NCBI GenBank assembly: GCA_019119635.1
Contig: DWWP01000047.1
Span: 28,283 to 92,282, forward strand
DNA from: Candidatus Dietzia intestinipullorum
Lineage (GTDB): Bacteria; Actinomycetota; Actinomycetes; Mycobacteriales; Mycobacteriaceae
Reading direction: 5' to 3'
Length of the DNA: 64,000 nt
The notes under the pieces were generated by a model. That model searched no databases and was not told the origin of the DNA. It worked only from the letters and a program-made list of their open reading frames with translations. The number at the start of each line of letters is the position of its first letter. Within the stretch, counting starts at the first letter, position 1. Of the stretch, positions 56,947 to 64,000 are shown in pieces. A program made the position numbers and the translations under genes.

Positions 56947-58131
56947 CTACTGCAGGGCGCCGCGGATCGACGTCCAGGCGCGCGGGATCTCGGGGGAGTA
57001 GTAGGACCAGTTGTGCAGCCCGACCGGGTGGTGGACCACCTCGGCGTCGATGCCCAGCTCGTCCAGGCGCCGGTCGGCGTCCCAGGTGCACCTGTCGGTG
57101 GCCTGCTCGAGCGCCATGCCGGCGACGAAGTCCAGGGCGTCGTGGTTGTAGTCGTCCCAGTCGCCGGGCGTGGCCACACCGGTGCCGGACGAGAGGTAGA
57201 TGCCCATGCCGCGCAGCTGCTCGGCGTTCATCAGTGCGTCGTGTGCCGCCCACTGCTCGGTGCCGGGCTCGCCCCACATGTTGGTCAGGGTCGCGCCGCG
57301 GCTCTCCACGGTGAAGCGGGTGAGGATCTGGCCGAGTGCGTCGGTCGAGTAGCAGCCGGAGACGCCGAACACGCCCTGGTAGAGATCGGGGTTGCGGGTG
57401 GCCATGGTCACCGCGGCGCCGGCGCCCATCGAGATGCCGCCGATCCCGCGCTTGCCGTTGGTGCCCAGCTCCGGCTCCACCAGTGCGGGCAGGTCCTCGG
57501 TGATGAAGGCCTCCCACTTGCTGATCCCCAGCACCGGGTCGGGCTCGTTCCAGTCCGCCCACATCGAGCCCTGGCCGCCGGTGGGGATGATGAGGTTGAC
57601 GTTCTGGTCGGCGAACTGCTCCGCGGCGCCCCACTGCATGAATCCGCTGGGGAGTTCGGAGCCGACGCCGTCGAGCAGGTACAGGCTGGGCGCGGGTCCG
57701 CCGCCCTCCGGCGCCCGGTACACCTCGACCGTGATCCCGCGCTGCATGCGGTGCGAGTCGATCAGCCACCGCTCGTACCGGCCGTCGACCTCCTTGCCGA
57801 TCACCGTGGTCTCGGTGATGTCGGGGTTCGGCCGGGGCGCGGGCGGGGGATCGCCGGCGAAGAGGTTGGGGGAGAAGCCGAACGCGTTGGCCAAGCCCAT
57901 CATCGAGGAGCCGGACGAGCCGGGAAAGTTGCCGAAGTACAGGAGCTGACTCAGGCTCTCGGGGCTGAGCACCGCGCCGAGGCCATCGTTGGCCAGCTGC
58001 TCGGGGCTGATCGAGCCGGGCGCGGGCTGGGCCTGCGCGGTCGCCGGGGTCAGGCTCACCGTCAGCGCGGCCGCGGTGGCGGCGGCCCCGATCGCTCCGA
58101 GGACGCGGCGGGTGCGTGTGGGGCTGGACAT
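56947..58131 (-). CDS. Secreted mycolyltransferase / Ag85-type esterase
   Basis: A 394-residue exported enzyme. ATG at 58131 with AAAGGAG upstream; signal peptide ends at AQA-QP near residue 35. An extra helical segment (about 36-90) precedes the esterase-D fold. Nucleophile GISMGA, LTNMWGEPGT and a His in GLHNWSYYSPEIP correspond to the Ag85/Cmt triad. These enzymes move mycolates to trehalose and arabinogalactan, so the host probably has a mycomembrane. Confidence 0.87.
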   Translation of the reverse strand: MSSPTRTRRVLGAIGAAATAAALTVSLTPATAQAQPAPGSISPEQLANDGLGAVLSPESLSQLLYFGNFPGSSGSSMMGLANAFGFSPNLFAGDPPPAPRPNPDITETTVIGKEVDGRYERWLIDSHRMQRGITVEVYRAPEGGGPAPSLYLLDGVGSELPSGFMQWGAAEQFADQNVNLIIPTGGQGSMWADWNEPDPVLGISKWEAFITEDLPALVEPELGTNGKRGIGGISMGAGAAVTMATRNPDLYQGVFGVSGCYSTDALGQILTRFTVESRGATLTNMWGEPGTEQWAAHDALMNAEQLRGMGIYLSSGTGVATPGDWDDYNHDALDFVAGMALEQATDRCTWDADRRLDELGIDAEVVHHPVGLHNWSYYSPEIPRAWTSIRGALQ

Positions 58132-58237
58132 GTCGACTCCTTTATCCGGCGACGTGAGCCTCTCAGCCGCCACTGAAGTCACTATCGAAGCATGTCGTCA
58201 CACTGTTACCGTGCCCGCCCCCGCGGCGCCGGTCTGC

Positions 58238-59650
58238 TCAGCGGAGGCGCTCCAGGAACGCGGCCTCGGCCAGCGCGATGCGCTCGATCTCCCGCGGGTC
58301 CACGCTCTCGTCGGGGGAGTGGATCGCCGCGGCCGGGTCCTCCACGCCGAACAGCGCGATGCTGGCCTCGGGGTGTGCCCGGCGCAGCGCCGTGCACAGG
58401 GGGATCGATCCGCCCGAGCCCACCTCGGCCACCTCGTCCACGCCGTACGCCTCGGCCAGGCACCGCCCGAGCAGCTCGTGCGCCGGGTCCGTCGTCTCCT
58501 CGTCGGTCGAACGGAAGGGGTGCCCGACCGTCTCCTTCTCGATGGTCACCCGCGCGCCCCACGGCCGCCGCCGTTCGATGTGCGCGACCAGCAGGTCCTG
58601 CGCCTCGACCGGGTCCGTGCCCGGCGGCACCCGCAGGTTGACCAGCGCGCGGGCGTGCGGCTGGACGGCGGCGATGGCGCCCTCGACGGGCGGGCAGTCG
58701 ATGCCGAGGACGGTGACGGCGGGGCGCGCCCAGACGAGATCGGCGAGCGGCGCCGCGGAGGACACGCCCACCCCCTCGAGCACGCCGGCGTCCGCGCGGA
58801 AGGTCTCCTCGTCGTAGGGCCGCCCCGCCCATTCGCCGGAGAGGTCGAGTCCGTCGACGGTCGTGGCGCCGGTCTCGGGGTCGCGGAGCGAGGCGAGGAT
58901 CGCGACGAGCGCGGCGAGGGCGTCGGGTGCGCCGCCGCCGAACTGTCCGGAGTGGACTCCGGCCTCCATGGTGTCGACGGAGACGACGAGGTTCGCGATC
59001 CCCCGCAGGCTGGTCGTGAGCGTGGGCACGCCCACCGCGGCGTTGCCGGTGTCCGCGATGAGGATCGTGTCCGCCTGCACGAGGTCTGGGCGCTGCGCCA
59101 CGAGATCGTCGAGGCCGCCGCCCCCGGTCTCCTCCGAGCCCTCCACCACGAGTCGGATACCCAGGCCGTCCAGGGGGTCGTCCCCGCCCGCGGCCGCGAG
59201 CGCACGGAGCGCGGTGAGGTGGACGACCAGGTTCCCCTTGCAGTCTGCGGCCCCGCGCCCGTACCAGCGGCCGTCGCGCTCGGTGAGGTCCCACGGCGGC
59301 GACGTCCACTGTTCGGGTTCGCCGGACGGCTGGACATCGTAGTGGCTGTACAGCAGGACCGTCGGGCGCCCGGGCGCGGCGGGGCGGTGGGCGAACACCG
59401 CCTTCGAGCCGTCGGAGGTCTCGATCACCTCCACGGCGTCGGGGCCCAGCCCGGGCACGGGCAGGTCGACGAGGAGGGACCGTACGAGCTCGCACGCCTG
59501 CTCGCACGCCTCGGGCTCGGCCCCGTGGACCGAGGGCAGGGCCACGAGGTCGGCGAGGTCGGTCCAGGCGCGGTCGAGCTGCGCGGTCACCGCCTCCGCG
59601 AGTCGGTCGAGGTCCGGGTGCGGCGGGGCGAACGAGGCGGGGGTCGTCAT
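58238..59650 (-). CDS. M20-family dipeptidase
   Basis: A 470-residue zinc peptidase, cytosolic. Metal-site motifs are complete: LLYSHYDVQP, YGRGAADCKGN (bridging Asp), VVEGSEETGG, ADTGNAAVG and SIALFGVEDPAAAIHSPDE (last His). The dimerisation domain lies between (about 215-330). ATG at 59650 follows TAGGCT by 6 bases. Probably hydrolyses small peptides. Confidence 0.92.
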   Translation of the reverse strand: MTTPASFAPPHPDLDRLAEAVTAQLDRAWTDLADLVALPSVHGAEPEACEQACELVRSLLVDLPVPGLGPDAVEVIETSDGSKAVFAHRPAAPGRPTVLLYSHYDVQPSGEPEQWTSPPWDLTERDGRWYGRGAADCKGNLVVHLTALRALAAAGGDDPLDGLGIRLVVEGSEETGGGGLDDLVAQRPDLVQADTILIADTGNAAVGVPTLTTSLRGIANLVVSVDTMEAGVHSGQFGGGAPDALAALVAILASLRDPETGATTVDGLDLSGEWAGRPYDEETFRADAGVLEGVGVSSAAPLADLVWARPAVTVLGIDCPPVEGAIAAVQPHARALVNLRVPPGTDPVEAQDLLVAHIERRRPWGARVTIEKETVGHPFRSTDEETTDPAHELLGRCLAEAYGVDEVAEVGSGGSIPLCTALRRAHPEASIALFGVEDPAAAIHSPDESVDPREIERIALAEAAFLERLR

Positions 59651-59656
59651 GGGGCC

Positions 59657-59723
59657 AGCCTAGGTGGAGCGGGCGCCGCACCGCCTAAGGTGAACAGCGG
59701 ATGAACGGAACATGAAGTACAGT
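59657..59723. promoter_or_regulatory. Divergent leaderless promoters
   Basis: Minus strand: TAGGCT (59657-59662), 6 bases before the peptidase ATG. Plus strand: TACAGT (59718-59723), 7 bases before the ATG at 59731. Confidence 0.5.
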
Positions 59724-59730
59724 CTCCGCT

Positions 59731-60426
59731 ATGAGTTATGTGATCGTCGTCACGCCAGCGGATCCGGAGTTCCGCGACGTCGCCCGGGTCGAGGACCTCC
59801 TGCCGTTCGTCCGGGCCGACCTCGAGGGACTGCGCGACGAGGTCGGCGACCGGTTCCCCGCCGCCGAGGCCGTGGGCGAGACCGGCGCGTTGTCCGAGCG
59901 CCCGGTGATCGAGGGCGTCGGGGTGGTGCTGCGTCCGGAGGTCCTCACGCGGTCGCTCGTGGTCAACGCCGTGATGCGGCTCGCCGCTCCCCGCCAGCTC
60001 CTGGTCACCTCGCCACCCCAGGGTCTGGTCGCGGACCCGCGGGAGCGGATCGACATCGACGTCCATCGCCGGCCCACCACCATGGGCGCCGCGATCACCG
60101 ACCACGCGATCCTCGGCCGGCCCCGCGGCACGCTCCCGTGGGTGACGCGGGAACTGCTCGGTCAACTCGTGGGCACGCTGGAGGTCGAGGGCGACCGCCT
60201 CGAGCTGGAGGCGGACCCCGACCGTTGGCTGCGCTACGAGCGCCGTGGCCGGACGGTGCAGGTCACCGTGGCCGACGGCCCGGATGTCCCCGTGCGGGAG
60301 ACCGCGGTGGGGCCGGATCGGGTCGCGGCCGCGGTCGACTGCGGATGGGACTGGGCGCGGTGCCACCGCGGCTGGTCGGACATGTTCACCGGTGGCGGCG
60401 CGGTCGCCGGGCCCGCCGCGGCCTGA
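59731..60426 (+). CDS. Protein of unknown function
   Basis: A 231-residue protein with no signal peptide or membrane segment. The N-terminus (MSYVIVVTPADPEFRDV) suggests a mixed alpha/beta fold. Two Cys lie near the end (DCGWDWARCHRGW), a Trp-rich pattern I do not recognise; they could bind metal. It converges with the lipoprotein gene, leaving 6 bases. A leaderless promoter supports that it is expressed. Confidence 0.6.
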   Translation: MSYVIVVTPADPEFRDVARVEDLLPFVRADLEGLRDEVGDRFPAAEAVGETGALSERPVIEGVGVVLRPEVLTRSLVVNAVMRLAAPRQLLVTSPPQGLVADPRERIDIDVHRRPTTMGAAITDHAILGRPRGTLPWVTRELLGQLVGTLEVEGDRLELEADPDRWLRYERRGRTVQVTVADGPDVPVRETAVGPDRVAAAVDCGWDWARCHRGWSDMFTGGGAVAGPAAA

Positions 60427-60432
60427 CCGCGG

Positions 60433-61212
60433 TCAGACGGAGATGTCGTAGCGCAGCGAGGCGACCACCCGGTCGATGGTCTCCTCCGGCTGGACGCCCT
60501 GCTCGCCCTCGTCGGCCATGAGGACGAACACGATGGTGGCCGGCGCCCCCTCCGGGGTGCGGGTGGACACCGCGACCGTGTCGAAGCGGATTACCGGTGG
60601 CGTGCACGTGTTCCGTGGCGGCCGGACCCGGCCGCGCAGCGAGAGGTGCCAGGCAGGGGCTCCCGAGACGCCGATCTTCTCCGGCCGGGGGGCCGGGATG
60701 TCGGCGCCGTTCTCGGTGAACCGTCGGTCGATGGAGTCGGCCATCGCCCTCGAGGCCGACTCGACCTGGTCGCGGGAGTCCCCGGGCAGGACCCCGCTGA
60801 TCCCCGACAGTGTGCGGAAGGAGAAGCCGCTGAGCGGGCAGTACCCCGGGTCGGCGATCGCGTTGGCGGTGGTGAGGAACCCCGAGCCCCAGTCGGAGCC
60901 GCCATCGGATCCCTGGGTGCCGTCTGGCCGGCCGGTGCCGGGGGCCGACGGGTCCGTCTGTTCGAACCGGTCGCCGATCTCCCAGTCCGGCGGGACCGAG
61001 TAGACCAACCCGGTGGGGCTGTGGACGTCCTTCCAGTCCGCCGGTGGAGGGCCCTCCGCGAGGGTGGGGCCCGGCTCCTCGCGCGGCGGTTCGGGCGTCC
61101 CTTCTCCCCGGTCCACGTCGTCCCCGACGAGGCCGCACGCGCTCGCCGAGACGGCGAGCGCGGACAGCAGTGCGAGCGTGGGCGCGGACCGGACAGAGGA
61201 ACCCCGGCGCAC
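60433..61212 (-). CDS. Lipoprotein of unknown function
   Basis: A 259-residue exported protein. I chose GTG at 61212, 4 bases after the SRPBCC stop; the longer frame overlaps that gene. Signal peptide ends at a Cys (SASAC, about residue 26). After a Glu/Pro linker the domain has TGLVYSVPPDWEIGDRFEQTD, as in small lipoproteins of the LpqN/DUF-type family, and two further Cys pairs (YCPLSG, NTCTPP). Probable operon with the two SRPBCC genes upstream. Confidence 0.65.
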   Translation of the reverse strand: MRRGSSVRSAPTLALLSALAVSASACGLVGDDVDRGEGTPEPPREEPGPTLAEGPPPADWKDVHSPTGLVYSVPPDWEIGDRFEQTDPSAPGTGRPDGTQGSDGGSDWGSGFLTTANAIADPGYCPLSGFSFRTLSGISGVLPGDSRDQVESASRAMADSIDRRFTENGADIPAPRPEKIGVSGAPAWHLSLRGRVRPPRNTCTPPVIRFDTVAVSTRTPEGAPATIVFVLMADEGEQGVQPEETIDRVVASLRYDISV

Positions 61213-61216
61213 CGGC

Positions 61217-61684
61217 TCAGCCCTGTTCGGCGAGGGCCTTGATGCGCGTGAGGGAGGTCGAGACGCCATGGCCGAGTTCTTCGGTGAACGCCGGCTGGCC
61301 CCCGAAGACCTTGTCGACGAGGAACTGGGAGAGGGCCGAGGTGCCGTGTGGCGTCTCCCGGCGCTCGACCAGCCGGGTCCCGCCGGCGTCGGTGGGCTCG
61401 AGCTCGAATGCCCAGATGGAGGTGTTCTCGATGACGCGGTTGGCGATCCGGCGTCCCGGCTCGAACTCGACGACCTTCGCCGTGGTGGGCCAGATCAGCT
61501 TGCCCTGCTTGTTGATGTTGAGTGAGCGGGTCCCGGCGGTGGTGCGTCCGCCCAGGGCGAGCACCTTGACGGCCTGGCTGCTCCACTGCGGGGCGTTGCG
61601 CACCTCGGAGACGATCTCCCAGACGCGCGCCGGGGGCGCGTCGATCTCTATCGAGCTCTCGATGGGGGCGTTCGGGCTGGACAT
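61217..61684 (-). CDS. SRPBCC (polyketide-cyclase-like) protein 1
   Basis: A 155-residue helix-grip protein that binds a hydrophobic ligand. IEIDAPPARVWEIVSEVRNAPQWSSQAVKV is the START/polyketide cyclase N-terminus; VVEFEPGRRIANR and WAFELEPTDAGGTRL follow. It is a tandem paralogue of the gene at 61776. An 86-bp segment of the two genes is identical. Confidence 0.82.
   Translation of the reverse strand: MSSPNAPIESSIEIDAPPARVWEIVSEVRNAPQWSSQAVKVLALGGRTTAGTRSLNINKQGKLIWPTTAKVVEFEPGRRIANRVIENTSIWAFELEPTDAGGTRLVERRETPHGTSALSQFLVDKVFGGQPAFTEELGHGVSTSLTRIKALAEQG
61563..61648 (-). repeat. 86-bp segment identical to 62122-62207
   Basis: Every base of this stretch matches 62122-62207 (offset 559), then identity stops abruptly on both sides although the genes stay homologous. 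It covers the conserved N-terminal part of both SRPBCC genes. Confidence 0.85.
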
Positions 61685-61775
61685 AGAAGTGCCTCTCGGT
61701 TCTGTGGGCGTGGACGCGTCGGTCGGGGGCGTGGTGGCCGGCCCTGGTCGCGCGGGCGATCTGGCCTGCGGGTTG

Positions 61776-62252
61776 TCAGCCCCGCTCGGCCGCGGACTTG
61801 ATGCGACGTAGCGCCCCGGAGGGGCCGCGGCTCCCGGAGGAGGCCTCGCCGGACGCGGCGCCGGGGAGCCTGCTCGTGACCGCGCCGACCGCGGAGGTCA
61901 GCAGGGCGGGGATCTCCTGACGCTGGACGAGTCGCGTCCCACCGGTCGGGGTGGGCGTGAGCTCGAAGCTCCACACGGTCCCGTGCCCACCGGTGCGGTT
62001 GGCGATCCTGCGCTCGGGCTCGAACGCCACCACGCGGCTCCAGGTGGGCCAGTAGACCGGGCCCTGCTTGTTGAGATTGAACGAGTGCGTCCCGAGGGTC
62101 GTCGCGCCGCCGGAGGCGTAGACCTTGACGGCCTGGCTGCTCCACTGCGGGGCGTTGCGCACCTCGGAGACGATCTCCCAGACGCGCGCCGGGGGCGCGT
62201 CGATCTCGATCGCGTCCTCGTCGGCGTCGACACGGTCATGTTCACTGGACAT
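61776..62252 (-). CDS. SRPBCC (polyketide-cyclase-like) protein 2
   Basis: A 158-residue paralogue of the preceding gene, with the same IEIDAPPARVWEIV start and WSFELTPTPTGGTRLVQRQEIP. Its C-terminus diverges (SRLPGAASGEASSGSRG). Start ATG at 62252; the region upstream is the groEL control region, so the two transcripts diverge. Confidence 0.8.
   Translation of the reverse strand: MSSEHDRVDADEDAIEIDAPPARVWEIVSEVRNAPQWSSQAVKVYASGGATTLGTHSFNLNKQGPVYWPTWSRVVAFEPERRIANRTGGHGTVWSFELTPTPTGGTRLVQRQEIPALLTSAVGAVTSRLPGAASGEASSGSRGPSGALRRIKSAAERG
62122..62207 (-). repeat. 86-bp segment identical to 61563-61648
   Basis: Partner of the repeat in SRPBCC gene 1, at the corresponding codons and in the same frame. 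Confidence 0.85.
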
Positions 62253-62353
62253 CTGGGGCCTTCCGGCTGCTGGGGTTGTGCCGGCTCCTGATGCTAGGGC
62301 ACCGCTCGGACGGCCGGGCGGGTTCGTGAGGCGCGGAGCCGGGCCCGACCCCC

Positions 62354-62380
62354 TTTGCACTCGTCAGGGGCGAGTGCTAG
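62354..62380 (+). promoter_or_regulatory. CIRCE operator 1 (HrcA)
   Basis: TTTGCACTC-N9-GAGTGCTAG, the inverted-repeat form of TTAGCACTC-N9-GAGTGCTAA. HrcA represses here when unstressed. Confidence 0.9.
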
Positions 62381-62388
62381 AAAAGCGG

Positions 62389-64000
<1,612 letters not shown>

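Noticed and set aside
54545..57769. 1074-residue open frame spanning the ATPase and mycolyltransferase genes
   Set aside because: Arg/Gly/Pro-rich frame in the same strand but another phase; both real genes underneath have full motifs.

Overview
The window looks like a chromosomal segment of a high-GC actinobacterium of the order Mycobacteriales, most probably Dietzia or a near relative. This is inference from gene content: an Ag85-type mycolyltransferase, F420-dependent glucose-6-phosphate dehydrogenase (Fgd1), ergothioneine genes, PknG with GlnH/GlnX, a LytR_C/VirR-like protein, a DUF222 HNH protein and GroEL2. The backbone order (purT, rhodanese, metZ, fgd1, pta, ackA, pknG, glnH, glnX, mutT3, thiE, thiO, thiS, thiG, thiC, xthA, an acetyltransferase, def, DUF3263, LytR_C, AAA ATPase, groEL2) follows, as far as I recall, Mycobacterium tuberculosis Rv0389 to Rv0440, with lineage-specific genes inserted.

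Layout. 1-6.6 kb: accessory stretch with four small secreted proteins, a DUF559/AbiEi-like protein, and an mcr-gntR pair. 6.7-13.8 kb: purT, a membrane protein, a WXG100-like/DUF1023 hydrolase pair, fprA, rhodanese-metZ. 13.9-20.8 kb: secreted protein, fgd1-SUFU, a degenerate Ogt, egtB-egtD, HNH protein. 20.8-29.4 kb: pta-ackA, then glnX-glnH-pknG on the other strand. 29.5-40.7 kb: mutT3 fusion, PhoD phosphatase, the thiamin genes (thiC behind a TPP riboswitch), an ABC transporter and small proteins. 40.8-46.7 kb: CoA-binding protein, ppk2, xthA, acetyltransferase, def, DUF3263, LytR_C, lipoprotein. 47.0-53.7 kb: complete Mrp Na+/H+ antiporter operon (AB fusion, C, D, E, F, G). 53.8-62.3 kb: an orphan LeuA-regulatory-domain-like gene with its own leader peptide, a CDC48-like AAA ATPase, mycolyltransferase, M20 peptidase, an unknown protein, a lipoprotein and two SRPBCC paralogues. 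62.3-64.0 kb: groEL2 behind two CIRCE operators, running off the window.

Functional themes: carbon overflow (pta-ackA) beside amino-acid sensing (GlnX-GlnH-PknG); redox and one-carbon metabolism (fgd1, fprA, ergothioneine, purT); thiamin synthesis; envelope biogenesis; ion homeostasis. Many genes have a -10-like hexamer 6-8 bp before the start codon, which implies leaderless transcripts.

The least ordinary things I see are: (i) a stand-alone protein resembling the allosteric domain of 2-isopropylmalate synthase, preceded by a leaderless 13-residue leader peptide with consecutive Ile-Leu-Val-Val codons and an RNA hairpin covering its Shine-Dalgarno; (ii) a 101-bp palindromic intergenic repeat in three copies (one shortened to 80 bp), one of which supplies the end of a gene; (iii) a set of tiny secreted paralogues, one apparently without a start codon; (iv) an alkyltransferase with Val in place of the catalytic Cys. 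All calls come from reading the sequence; no database search was run.
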